Shown in pieces: positions 17,992-26,351 of a DNA stretch of 64,000 nucleotides (its first letter is position 1; the number at the start of each line of letters is the position of its first letter). Under the pieces are notes generated by a model. It was not told the origin of the DNA. It saw only the letters and a program-made list of their open reading frames with translations, and ran no database searches. The stretch comes from CBDBON01 sp965208395 (GTDB lineage Bacteria > Chloroflexota > Dehalococcoidia > Lucifugimonadales > CBDBON01): the NCBI GenBank assembly GCA_965208395.1, contig CBDBON010000003.1, positions 1,116,001 through 1,180,000 on the forward strand, read 5' to 3'. The position numbers were made by a program, and so were the translations under genes.

Positions 17992-18282
17992 CTAGTAGCG
18001 GGGGCGGTACCCGCCGCCCTCAAAGCGGCGTCCGCCGTTCTCACGGGGCCGTGCCTCATTGACGGTAAGGGGACGGCCCTGGAAGTCCTGGCCGTTCAGG
18101 GCCCTTATGGCGGACTCGGCCTCATCGTTGTTGGGCATCTCCACGAAGCCAAAGCCCCGGGAACGCCCCGTCATCCTATCGGTAATGACCCTTGCGCTCG
18201 TAACCTCACCGTGCTGGGTGAAGGCGACGTGCAACTGATCCTCGGTAACCTCGAACGGCAAGTTGCCTACATAGATGTTCAA
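17992..18282 (-). CDS. RRM-domain RNA-binding protein
   Basis: 96 residues: one RNA-recognition motif with RNP2 IYVGNL at residues 3-8 and RNP1 RGFGFVEM at 43-50, then a short Arg/Gly-rich tail (ENGGRRFEGGGYRPRY). Bacterial proteins of this layout bind RNA and are often cold-induced. The gene has a leader of more than 100 bases (see the -10-like TATAAT at 18,398-18,403 on this strand), which would suit post-transcriptional control. Confidence 0.95.
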   Translation of the reverse strand: MNIYVGNLPFEVTEDQLHVAFTQHGEVTSARVITDRMTGRSRGFGFVEMPNNDEAESAIRALNGQDFQGRPLTVNEARPRENGGRRFEGGGYRPRY

Positions 18283-18397
18283 TGCAACGCTCCTTCTTCA
18301 ATTCTCCCGATCCGTGGCAAGCGTCGCATGCGATTTGTGCTGTGACAGTAACGCAGGAAGCGGAACGACATTGCTAACCGGTCTGGAATGATTCAGT

Positions 18398-18403
18398 ATT
18401 ATA
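18398..18403 (-). promoter_or_regulatory. -10-like TATAAT upstream of the RRM gene
   Basis: The minus strand reads TATAAT here, 116 bases before the RRM start. No good -35 hexamer was found at the right distance, so this is only a weak promoter call. Confidence 0.3.
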
Positions 18404-18447
18404 GCACGGGCGGCAAGAGTAGCTCACTACCTACCGCCTGTTCGGAC

Positions 18448-19011
18448 TCAAAGCGATAGCCGCACTACGTACCTCCGGGTGCCCGCTCTTCCCACCTCCA
18501 TAAAGCCCATCGACTCGAATGTGCCTACGAGCCCCATGAAACGGTAGCTTGGCGAGTCGGGATCGACGGGGTAGGCTTCGATCACCGATGCGCCCTGCCT
18601 TCTGGCGTACTCCACGGCCGCCCCGATAAGTTGCGTCGTCATCCCCTTGCCCCGGAGCCTGCGAGTGACGAAGAGGCAGACGATGGACCAGACACTGCCG
18701 GGCGCGTCTGCGGGACCTCCCAAGTCGCGGAAGCTGTCGCGCGGCGCCACAGAGCACCATGAGACAGGCTCACCGTTCAGATAGGCCAGTATGCCGATGG
18801 GCGTGCCCCGCCGGACGACGCTCCGCAGCGCCTCTTTCTTGGCGCGACTGTCACTCCGGGAGGCTGCAGGCATTGTGCGCCACACCATACACCAGCAGTA
18901 CTTCGGGCCGCCTCTCGACTCGAACAGGCGCTCCAGATCGGGCCACTGGTCGAGGTCTACTTCACGAAAATCGAGTTTTCCGTCCGTCAGAGAGCCTCCT
19001 CCACGTGGCAC
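18448..19011 (-). CDS. GNAT family N-acetyltransferase
   Basis: 187 residues. The acetyl-CoA binding region is SIVCLFVTRRLRGKGMTTQLIGAAVEYARRQGASVIEAYPVDP, with the R-x-x-G-x-G/A core RLRGKG. The early PKYCWCMVWR and PVSWCSVAPRDSF segments match a GNAT subgroup of unknown substrate that is common in environmental genomes. The start is GTG 19011; a TTG seven codons later is possible. It is the first gene left of a tandem repeat and is divergent from the DUF5679 gene. Confidence 0.88.
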   Translation of the reverse strand: MPRGGGSLTDGKLDFREVDLDQWPDLERLFESRGGPKYCWCMVWRTMPAASRSDSRAKKEALRSVVRRGTPIGILAYLNGEPVSWCSVAPRDSFRDLGGPADAPGSVWSIVCLFVTRRLRGKGMTTQLIGAAVEYARRQGASVIEAYPVDPDSPSYRFMGLVGTFESMGFMEVGRAGTRRYVVRLSL

Positions 19012-19049
19012 GGGAGCCCCGACGCGCGTAGCTACGGCGAATATCTCTC

Positions 19050-19121
19050 CGTAGCTTCATTTCGACTTGACACGGGCTATTGAGACGTAGCTTCATTTCA
19101 ACTTGACACGGTCTGTTGAGA
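19050..19121. repeat. two 36-bp tandem repeats, each with TTGACA
   Basis: Unit 1 is 19,050-19,085 and unit 2 is 19,086-19,121, differing at 3 of 36 positions. Each contains ACTTGACACGG, with TTGACA at 19,067-19,072 and 19,103-19,108. They lie between the divergent GNAT and DUF5679 genes. They could be duplicated -35 regions or operator sites; no matching -10 is clear at 16-18 bases. Confidence 0.85.
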
Positions 19122-19159
19122 CAATGTAGGCTCAGGGCCACCTATAAGGAGGTCATCGT

Positions 19160-19300
19160 ATGGAGGCATACTGCTTCAAGTGCAGAACAAAGAGGGAGAT
19201 CGGCAACCCGGAGGCAACGACTCTCAAGAACGGACGCCCTGCTACGAAGGGGACGTGTTTGATCTGCAGCACCAAGCTTTTCCGGATAGGAAAAGCCTAG
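19160..19300 (+). CDS. DUF5679-type small zinc-ribbon protein
   Basis: 46 residues, starting MEAYCFKCRTKREI and containing GTCLICSTKL, so two CxxC pairs typical of DUF5679. The start follows a strong AAGGAGG (19,146-19,152) with 7-base spacing. Such short proteins are common in Chloroflexota and are thought to bind zinc; the role is unknown. The tandem repeat just upstream may control it. Confidence 0.88.
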   Translation: MEAYCFKCRTKREIGNPEATTLKNGRPATKGTCLICSTKLFRIGKA

Positions 19301-19385
19301 ACGTCCTCCTATCCATACAGTTCCAGCGGGCGGAGACGGATCCTAGTCTTCGCCCCTTGGTCGCGGTTCTGCGACGCGACGAGGG

Positions 19386-19745
19386 CTAGCCGGGTATCTC
19401 GCTACTGACGAGGCCCACGCAGTTGCCCTCCGGGTCGGAGAACATCGCGAAGGTGACCATCCCAGGGATGCTGGTCACAGGTGCCACTACTTTTCCGCCC
19501 CGCTCCTCCGCCTCCTTGAGCTTCGCGCTGATGTCCTCCACCTCGACATAGAAGCTGACCAGGTTCCGCTCCCCGTTTGCTGGTGCGATGCCTCCGTTAA
19601 TGCCATTCTCGCTGTGAGTGTCTATGACTCCATAGTTCATGGGGTTCGACGCGTCGATGTGCCACTCGAACAGGTCCGCGTAGAATTGCTGCAAGCTCTC
19701 GGCGCCGCTGGACCGGATCTCGAAGTGTACGACTGGATTCGGCAT
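19386..19745 (-). CDS. VOC (glyoxalase/bleomycin-resistance fold) protein
   Basis: 119 residues. The N-terminus VVHFEIRSSGAESLQQFYADLFEWHID and the C-terminus GNCVGLVSSEIPG form the paired beta-alpha-beta modules of the vicinal oxygen chelate fold. The metal ligands H7 and the region near VSFYVEVEDI fit, but the final ligand glutamate is displaced (DPEGNCVGLV). The subgroup has no known substrate. It is convergent with the DUF5679 gene. Confidence 0.9.
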   Translation of the reverse strand: MPNPVVHFEIRSSGAESLQQFYADLFEWHIDASNPMNYGVIDTHSENGINGGIAPANGERNLVSFYVEVEDISAKLKEAEERGGKVVAPVTSIPGMVTFAMFSDPEGNCVGLVSSEIPG

Positions 19746-19810
19746 TTCGTTCTCCCTTCTAGCTTTGGACGCGAGTCACTGGAAGGACGACTCGTTAATC
19801 GTTAGCCGCG

Positions 19811-20158
19811 TTACGATCCGCTCATGTCGGGCATAGTCATCACCTCGTGAAGCTCGATCTCGCAGCCCGCCGCCCACTCGAGATGCGGATGGTCCGCGAG
19901 TAGGGCTTGGGCTGCGTCCATGCTCTCCGCCTCCAAGATCGAGTATCCCATCACGTCACTCTCGCTCGGTGCGTTGGTCGTCCTCGTCATTCTCCGACCA
20001 TCACCCAAGGGGGTGCCTATGTCAACAAGGCTGTCCCCGCAGTTCTGGACCCACGTCATCCAGGCCTCCATGCCCTTCTTCATCTCCTCGGGGGTCATGT
20101 TCGTCGTCGCCTCCACGGCTGACTGCGAGGCGCGATAGAGCACGATGTATCTTCCCAC
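19811..20158 (-). CDS. YCII-related domain protein
   Basis: 115 residues. MGRYIVLYRAS and NMTPEEMKKGMEAWMTWVQNCGDSLVDIGTPLG, followed by GYSILEAESMDAAQALLADHPHL and the C-terminal EIELHEVMTMPDM, match the YCII/DGPF superfamily. These are small ferredoxin-like proteins with a conserved His-Asp pair, some acting as dehydrochlorinases or peroxidases, and in other genomes encoded beside ECF sigma factors. No sigma factor is adjacent. Confidence 0.85.
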   Translation of the reverse strand: MGRYIVLYRASQSAVEATTNMTPEEMKKGMEAWMTWVQNCGDSLVDIGTPLGDGRRMTRTTNAPSESDVMGYSILEAESMDAAQALLADHPHLEWAAGCEIELHEVMTMPDMSGS

Positions 20159-20347
20159 TTCCCCTCCTCATGATTCCAGTTGGGATAGTACGCGGATGCG
20201 GACGCTCCGTATCGTAGCGCCTCGTCGCGGCGACCTTCAACTCTGTTTCTTTGCCGCCCCAAGCACAGCCGGCCGCTCATCCCGCGCCGAAACGAAGTTC
20301 CGTAGCCAGAGGTTGGCTCGTCTGGCGGTTGTTGTGTGCTACCAGCC

Positions 20348-22105
20348 TCAGGGAGGGCCGACGCGGACCGTGATTATGTCGGTGCCGTGGTACTGCTGGT
20401 GCCGGACAGAGGAGGCGTAGCTACGCAGCAGGTGGAGTGAGAGCTCGTTCTCTGGTGGAGTCTCCACGTCGTGCTGCTGGAGCTGTCGCACACGGTCCTC
20501 GATGTTCTCCTCGTCTCCCGCTCCGCCGATGAACTCCAAATCGGCCACCGGGCCATCGCTGGAGGCGACGACTACCAGTCGCCTCTCGTCCCCGCTGTCC
20601 TGATCCTCTTCCGCGCTGAGGTCCAACTCCAGATCTAGAGGGGCCAGCGTCAGCAGAGTCTCCTCCGCGACTGCGCTCAGCTTGTTCTTCATCTCGTTGT
20701 CCCAGCCTCTGCGGGCCGCGAACTTCGCAACGAACTCGTTGAGCTCCGGCAGGGCGTCGACGTGGAGCTTCGACTGGAACCTCATGCGCCTAGGACTGGT
20801 GAACTCCAGATAGAGAATCATCAGTATCGCCGCCAGACCTCCGGTCGTAACGCCGCTCTCAAACAACGCCTCCCAGACGGGACCGAGATCTGGGAGCTGG
20901 AACAGGCGAAACTGGAAAGCTGCACCGATCCAGAAGCAGATACCGGCGGCCACCACCTTCTCCCTATTCTCCTCGGTCTGGATGACCGTCCGCGCGCCGT
21001 CGACAAACAGAGTCCCAGTGATCAAGATTAGATACCCCGTCATTACAGGGCCTGGTATGGTGCTCAGGAGTCCGTAGGCCTTGGGCAGGAACGCCAGTAC
21101 GATCAACATCCCGCCGATGATGTAGCCGACTCTCCGGGAGGCGACTCCGGTTGTCTGCGTGAACGACACCGTGCTGGGATTGATGATGTTGGGGACCGCA
21201 CCTGCTATCCCGGCCATCAGGTTGGCCGCGCCAGTGCCTGTCAGCGCTCCCTGCACCTGCCGAAAGTCTACCGCCCGGTCTGCCCGCCACGAGACCCGTT
21301 GCATGGCTATCGCCGCTCCGTTGGCCTGTATGGAGATGATGATGCCTAGGAACAGAAACGCCGGTATCAGCGTCCAGAAGGAGATGCCGAAGTCCAGCCC
21401 GAGCCCGGGCCACTCACTGGGAAGTCCCACCCAGGGGGCCCGCAACATCCTGTCGATCTCATAGATGCCAAAGGCTGCGGCGACCACGCAGCCCCCGGCT
21501 ATGCCGGCCAGCGGTGCCCAGAGACGCAGCACCTCCGAGCCCCGGAGTGCAAGCGCGGCGACGATGGTCAGGGTCGCGAGCGCGGTCAGCGGCGCCGCTG
21601 TGGGGTTCACCTTCGATGCGTCGTCCAGCAGATCGAAGACGACGGAAGCCAGGGTGATCGAGAGTATCATCATCACCGTTCCGCCCACGGTCGGAGTGAC
21701 GATCCTCCTCAGGATGAACAGCCACCTGGAGATGATGATCTGCACCACTGCTGATACGAGAACCAGAGTCGTCAGGGTTGCGGGTCCGCCGTCTACCACC
21801 GCCGTGATGCAGAACGGGATGGAGAAGGCGGCCGTAAACATCGGTAGGACGGCACCCGCGCCCACAGGTCCGAGTCGGCGCACCTGCAGCAGCGTCGCCG
21901 CACCGCAAACTAGCAGGGAGGCGAAGACCATCCACACCAGGTAGGACTCGCCCCGTCCAGACGCTTCGGCCACTACCACCGGCGTCACCATCAGGGTTGC
22001 GGAGGCGATTAGGCTGAACTGCAGTCCGTAGCCCAAGGAGGCCCGAAGGGACGGATTTTCGTGAGCCTCGTAACGGGGGTTTTGAGAAGCCGGAGTTGTC
22101 GTCAA
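20348..22105 (-). CDS. NCS2-type nucleobase permease with extra C-terminal domain
   Basis: The first 440 or so residues are a uracil/xanthine permease: SLGYGLQFSLIASATLMVTPVVV, VLPMFTAAFSIPF and the conserved GAVPNIINPSTVSFTQTTGVASRRVGYIIGGMLIVLAF. The protein then continues with a soluble domain of about 130 residues (NEFVAKFAARRGWDNEMKNKLSAVAEETLL and ENELSLHLLRSYASSVRHQQ) that resembles a degenerate HATPase/anti-sigma-like fold. TTG 22105 is preferred because the longest frame (GTG 22240) overlaps the MMPL gene by 67 bases. It probably imports purine or pyrimidine bases with cations. Confidence 0.85.
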   Translation of the reverse strand: MTTTPASQNPRYEAHENPSLRASLGYGLQFSLIASATLMVTPVVVAEASGRGESYLVWMVFASLLVCGAATLLQVRRLGPVGAGAVLPMFTAAFSIPFCITAVVDGGPATLTTLVLVSAVVQIIISRWLFILRRIVTPTVGGTVMMILSITLASVVFDLLDDASKVNPTAAPLTALATLTIVAALALRGSEVLRLWAPLAGIAGGCVVAAAFGIYEIDRMLRAPWVGLPSEWPGLGLDFGISFWTLIPAFLFLGIIISIQANGAAIAMQRVSWRADRAVDFRQVQGALTGTGAANLMAGIAGAVPNIINPSTVSFTQTTGVASRRVGYIIGGMLIVLAFLPKAYGLLSTIPGPVMTGYLILITGTLFVDGARTVIQTEENREKVVAAGICFWIGAAFQFRLFQLPDLGPVWEALFESGVTTGGLAAILMILYLEFTSPRRMRFQSKLHVDALPELNEFVAKFAARRGWDNEMKNKLSAVAEETLLTLAPLDLELDLSAEEDQDSGDERRLVVVASSDGPVADLEFIGGAGDEENIEDRVRQLQQHDVETPPENELSLHLLRSYASSVRHQQYHGTDIITVRVGPP

Positions 22106-22173
22106 TGGCAGCTCTCTTCGCTGTCCCGCAGAGCCTTCTGCTTTACGTGTGCAGAAGGCAAGATTCGCCTCGG

Positions 22174-24477
22174 TCAGCGCCTCGGCTTCGCGATCTCTTC
22201 TTCCCCCTCTACCCTCAGGTCGGGCATCCAGCGCAGCCACGACGGCAGGTACCAGTTACCTTTACCCAGTACTTCCATGCTGGCCGGGACGAGCACCGAG
22301 CGCACCAGTGTCGCGTCTAGGAGCACCGCTATAGCCAGCCCAAAGCCCATGAGCTGGTTGACGACGGTCTCCCCGGAGGCGAATGCGCCGAACACGACGA
22401 CCATGATGAGAGCCGCGCCAGTGATGATGCCCGCAGTGGACCTCAGTCCGTAGGCGACCGCCTCGGTGTTGTTCCCGGTCTCGTCGTATCGTTCCCTGAT
22501 TCTGCTGAGCAGGAATACGTGGTAGTCCATCGACAGGCCGAAGAGGATCGTAAAGAGGAACAGCGGCAGCCAGGCGTCGATCACCTCCGCGCGCTGGAAT
22601 CCAAACAGGTTGGCGCCGATGCCCTTCTGAAACACAAGAACCAGCAGTCCGTAGGTGGCTCCTACAGAGAGGAGATTCATGATGATGGCCTTGATGGGAA
22701 TGACTATCGAACGGAAGACCATCATCAGAATGATGAAGCTTAGGCCAAGCACGAATACGAATACGATGGGGGTGTAAACATCGACAATGCCGTAGAAGTC
22801 CGCTGTCTCGGCGGTCAGGCCTCCGACGTATACTTCTGCGGGAACGCCGACGAAAGCGGCAGGGATCAGATTCTCACGAAGAGTGGCCATGTGGCCGGTG
22901 GCGGCCCGGCTCGACGATTCTCCTGGGAAGGGCAACGTGAGCAAGGTCAGGTCGCCGGCTTCGTTCACCTCTCGTATCGGTGGAACGGGAAAGATGGGGG
23001 AATCGACAATCGATTCCTCAAGTCGGGCTATCGCCTCCTGCACCCGCGGATCGTCCATGTCTCCATCGATGACTATCTCGGCGGGGCTGAGGACTCCTGC
23101 GGGACTCACTTCCCCTATCGAGAACTTCTCTTTGAGAACCAGGAATGCCTTCTTCGTTTCCGCCTTGTCCGGGAACGTGTTGACGTCATTCAGCCCCGTC
23201 TGGATGCCATTGATGCCTAGGAAGCCCACGTTGAAGTAGAACATGGTCACCATGACCATCGGGACGGCGATCGCGAGTATGCTGACGATCGGGTACTTTG
23301 TAACGGCCCGCGTGATCGACTCCCAGAACCCCTCCTGAGTCTCCTCTGGCGTCTTGATTGAGAACCTAGCGAGGATCGGGATCGACAGCAGGTCCACTTT
23401 GGGTCCCAGTAGCGTGAGCACGGCGGGAAGCAGAGTGAGAGTGGCCGCGAGCGAGGCGATCACCACTAGAATCGCTCCCAGTGCAAGCGACTGGTAGAAG
23501 GACGCTGGAACTATGAGTAATCCGATGAGGGCGAGCACCACAGTCGTCCCGCTGAAGAACACCGTGCGTCCGGCGGTGCCTCCGGTCTTTGCCACCGCGT
23601 CTCTCACCGGGGTGCCGTGGGCCATCTCTTCCTTGAATCGCGAGACGATCAACAGCGAGTAGTCGATGCCAACAGCCAGCCCGATCATCACGACCATCAT
23701 GGTGACGAAGAAAACTAGCTGGTTGTACTGGCCAACAACCGCCACAGCTGCCATCGCGACAATGATGGAGACAACCGCCAGACCCAGCGGCAACATGGTG
23801 GCCACCACGGCTCCGAAGAGCAGCAGCAGTACGAGCAAAGCTACCGGTACCCCGAACTGCTCTCCCTTTCGGAGGTCCTCTTCCGCCAGCTCGTTGTTTT
23901 CATGCGCTACGCTGGCATCCCCGCCGATGAGCACCATGAAGTCATCTGCGGCGTTCGCCTCCTCCACCTTGTGGACTACGTCCGCAACATTCTCCGTGGC
24001 CTCCTGGGACGTGCCCGCCAGCGTGTAGTGCATGAGAACCGTCTGGCGGTCGGCAGACACCAGGAGCGGGAGCAGGCGCGCCAACTGTTCCTGCGGTATG
24101 AGCGGCCCGGCTGCTATAGCTTGGTAGTAGTGAAACAGCGGCTGGCTGTCTATGCCGCCTGCTATCGTTTCGGGGCCCAGGGAGAGGATGTCTTCGTGTA
24201 CGGCCTCCACCTTAACGCGGAAAGCCTCATCGTCCACCGTCAGGGAAGGCGACTGCACGATTACGATCTCGGCCAGCTTCTCCGGCCCACGCAGTCTTTC
24301 TTCCAGCAAGTCGGCCGCACGCTCCGACTCGTATCTGCCGGCTAGCTGGAAGTCGGTCGTCGTGGCGCTTGGTAGCAGACTCCGGATGAGCGCGAGCGCG
24401 ACTACGACCAGTACAACCCATGCGCCAATGGTCAGCCACGGCCTTTCCGCACTGACGCGGGCCAATCGCTCAGTCAA
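22174..24477 (-). CDS. MMPL/RND-family transporter
   Basis: 767 residues with the MMPL architecture: an N-terminal helix (TIGAWVVLVVVALALIRSLL), a large extracytoplasmic loop, and a first membrane block with GLAVGIDYSLLIVSRFKEEMAHG. A second loop follows, then a second block with LFGLSMDYHVFLLSRIRERYDETG. The aspartates in GIDYS and SMDYH are the proton-relay positions of the family. Such proteins export lipids or hydrophobic compounds. No membrane-fusion partner is adjacent. It lies just upstream of the nucleobase permease in the same direction. Confidence 0.93.
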   Translation of the reverse strand: MTERLARVSAERPWLTIGAWVVLVVVALALIRSLLPSATTTDFQLAGRYESERAADLLEERLRGPEKLAEIVIVQSPSLTVDDEAFRVKVEAVHEDILSLGPETIAGGIDSQPLFHYYQAIAAGPLIPQEQLARLLPLLVSADRQTVLMHYTLAGTSQEATENVADVVHKVEEANAADDFMVLIGGDASVAHENNELAEEDLRKGEQFGVPVALLVLLLLFGAVVATMLPLGLAVVSIIVAMAAVAVVGQYNQLVFFVTMMVVMIGLAVGIDYSLLIVSRFKEEMAHGTPVRDAVAKTGGTAGRTVFFSGTTVVLALIGLLIVPASFYQSLALGAILVVIASLAATLTLLPAVLTLLGPKVDLLSIPILARFSIKTPEETQEGFWESITRAVTKYPIVSILAIAVPMVMVTMFYFNVGFLGINGIQTGLNDVNTFPDKAETKKAFLVLKEKFSIGEVSPAGVLSPAEIVIDGDMDDPRVQEAIARLEESIVDSPIFPVPPIREVNEAGDLTLLTLPFPGESSSRAATGHMATLRENLIPAAFVGVPAEVYVGGLTAETADFYGIVDVYTPIVFVFVLGLSFIILMMVFRSIVIPIKAIIMNLLSVGATYGLLVLVFQKGIGANLFGFQRAEVIDAWLPLFLFTILFGLSMDYHVFLLSRIRERYDETGNNTEAVAYGLRSTAGIITGAALIMVVVFGAFASGETVVNQLMGFGLAIAVLLDATLVRSVLVPASMEVLGKGNWYLPSWLRWMPDLRVEGEEEIAKPRR

Positions 24478-24886
24478 GGAAGATAGATCTCCGCAGATCG
24501 GCAGCGGAGGCTGGTCAATGTTTCGGACATGCGGGCGCCACTATCCAAGCTTATGCGGGGGTTATGCTAGCAGAAAGCCGAGCAGATCGTCTATCAGATT
24601 CAAGCGGCGTTGAACGCATCGTTGTGTAAGAGAGCGGATACGAGCAGTCTCGTTCCGCAAATGTGTAGTTCCGTTCTCTCCAGCTAGAACAGGCTTAAAG
24701 CGTGGCGGAACGCGCCTCGAAACCGGTCATTGACTTATCGGCTGTCCGCTCTGATTTTCTATGTGTTCCGATTCTTTATCTCAATATCTACTTGCCAAGA
24801 ATCTCAATAGCTGTATCATAAGGTTATCTGTACGCGGGCAGGACCGGTCGGATCCCTCAACCCATTCCGCCGATAAGGAGGAGAGA
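24478..24886. other. divergent intergenic region, no gene seen
   Basis: These 409 bases separate the MMPL gene (minus) from the His-rich peptide (plus). The part from 24,720 is clearly A/T-richer than its surroundings and holds the promoter at 24,792-24,819. No conserved reading frame or RNA was recognised elsewhere. Confidence 0.5.
24792..24819 (+). promoter_or_regulatory. sigma-70-like promoter for the His-rich peptide
   Basis: TTGCCA (24,792-24,797), a 16-base spacer and TATCAT (24,814-24,819) form a plausible -35/-10 pair in an A/T-rich stretch, about 70 bases before the ribosome site AAGGAGG of the His-rich gene. Confidence 0.5.
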
Positions 24887-25084
24887 TTGCCGCACGACAA
24901 GCACGAATGCGACGGCCACGAGCACCATGCCCACGAGCATGAACAGCACGAGTGCGACGACCACGAGCACCACGGCGACGAGTCGGAACACGTGCACGAG
25001 CAGCACGAGTGTGACGGCCACGAGCATCACGCCCATGTCCATGATCAGCACGAGTGTGACGGCCATGAGCACCATGACCACTAA
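24887..25084 (+). CDS. histidine-rich metal-binding peptide
   Basis: 65 residues from TTG 24887, which follows AAGGAGG with about 6-base spacing; the longer open frame has no such site. The peptide is made of imperfect repeats of the form QHECDGHEHHAHxHx, with roughly a third histidine and regularly spaced cysteines and acidic residues. It should bind Zn, Ni, Co or Cu. The following sequence is a decayed CDF transporter, and CDF proteins often carry His-rich N-termini. This may therefore be either a free metal chaperone or the surviving N-terminus of a broken transporter. Confidence 0.6.
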   Translation: MPHDKHECDGHEHHAHEHEQHECDDHEHHGDESEHVHEQHECDGHEHHAHVHDQHECDGHEHHDH

Positions 25085-25119
25085 GGCCCGGTCGGCTTTG
25101 GCCGACTGGTAACCACGGG

Positions 25120-25438
25120 GATCTTTAAACCGGGAACGGCCCGAGGCCGAACCTGTGCTTCTGGAGGGGGCGCCCAAGCGTATAGAGGTGTACAGGCTCT
25201 GCAGCGATATCGATGACCTGGAGGGCTTGACCGTCATCCACGGTGTCCACATCTGGACCATTACCTCCGGGACAGAGGCATCGTGGAGCCGGTCCACAAG
25301 AGAGAGACCGACCGGATCCTCAACCAGATCCAGGAGATCGCACACTCACAGTCCAACTGAACCTGTCGGCGGCTGCCTGTCGTGAGGACCACCACGTCGG
25401 CCACCTGAAGTTCACGCGGCGACCGCTCGGCGGGTAGA
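25120..25438 (+). pseudogene. remnant of a cation diffusion facilitator (CDF) transporter, C-terminal domain only
   Basis: The frame through 25,155 reads VLLEGAPKRIEVYRLC, then DLEGLTVIHGVHIWTITSG, the cytoplasmic C-terminal domain of CDF metal exporters (VLLEG.P, V..VH..H.W..T.G). After about 25,280 homology jumps frame: one frame gives GIVEPVHKRETDRILNQIQEI and another gives TLTVQLN before a stop at 25,438. The transmembrane part is missing. Two frameshifts and loss of the membrane domain show this is a pseudogene. Confidence 0.65.
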
Positions 25439-25476
25439 GGACTTCGCCTATTCGGGGGCGCGCATCGTCGCGCTCC

Positions 25477-26178
25477 CTACCAGTGCAGCTCGGACAGAGG
25501 GGTCTTGCCGTCCGCGGGAGGACCGTCGCTGATGACGCGGCCGCTGCTCATCTCCACAACCCTGTCGGCGATGCGCGAGATCTCCCGATTATGGGTGACG
25601 ACCATGACCGCGCGGTCGGCGGCGGCCTGCTCTATCAGCAGCTCCAGTATCTGTGCGCCGGTCCTGAAGTCGAGCTCACCCGTCGGCTCATCGGCCAACA
25701 GGATAGGGTTGCCCGTCGCCAACGCTCTGGCTATAGCAACCCGCTGCTGCTCGCCTCCGGAGAGCTCGTGAGGAAAGTGGCCGGTCCGATCGCCGAGTCC
25801 CACGGCCTCGAGCACCGATTCAGGAGTCCTGTCCCCGCGCTTTCCGGCGACGTCGATGCCGAACTCGACATTCTCCAGAGCGGTGAGGCCGGGGAAGAGA
25901 TTGAAGCTTTGGAATATGAAGCTCACGGTCTGCCGTCTGAGGGCGAAAAGCTCTGAGCGTGAGGCTGCGGTGATGTTGCGCCCACCCACCGATATGCTTC
26001 CCGAGGTGGGCGTATCGAGGGCGCCGATGATATTGAGCAGCGTCGTCTTCCCGCTCCCGGAGGGGCCGAGGACGACGACGAATTCTCCATCGGATACGTG
26101 CAGCTCGACGTCGTCCAGAGCCCGCACCTCGACGGGTCCGATCTGGTAGTGCTTCGAAACTCCAATCAGGTCTATCAT
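25477..26178 (-). CDS. ABC transporter ATP-binding protein (LolD/MacB type), orphan
   Basis: 233 residues: Walker A GPSGSGKTT near residue 39, FQSFNLFPGLTALENVEF, signature LSGGEQQRVAIARAL, Walker B ILLADEPTGELD and H-loop VVTHNREISRIADRVVEMSSG. ELDFRTG replaces the common LD..TG. This is the MacB/LolD subfamily, whose permeases move lipoproteins or peptides. No FtsX-like permease gene lies beside it; both neighbours are metal-related, so its partner is elsewhere or lost. Confidence 0.9.
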   Translation of the reverse strand: MIDLIGVSKHYQIGPVEVRALDDVELHVSDGEFVVVLGPSGSGKTTLLNIIGALDTPTSGSISVGGRNITAASRSELFALRRQTVSFIFQSFNLFPGLTALENVEFGIDVAGKRGDRTPESVLEAVGLGDRTGHFPHELSGGEQQRVAIARALATGNPILLADEPTGELDFRTGAQILELLIEQAAADRAVMVVTHNREISRIADRVVEMSSGRVISDGPPADGKTPLSELHW

Positions 26179-26351
26179 GCTGTGTCAGGTACTATAGCAC
26201 TACTACCGCACGAACAGCACGCGCCAAGCGGTAAGAAGACTGGACAGGCGTGATCAAGGGAACAGGGTGTCTCGGTGCCGGTCGTCGGCTCGGACTGATT
26301 TACAGGACTCCTAGCTTCTTACCGGCAGGATGTCGCCGGATGGTCGGAGCC

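Noticed and set aside
19050..19121. CRISPR array
   Set aside because: Only two directly abutting units without spacers and no cas genes in the window.
24761..24886. Longer N-terminus for the His-rich peptide
   Set aside because: It overlaps the promoter-like elements and lacks a ribosome site, while TTG 24,887 has AAGGAGG.
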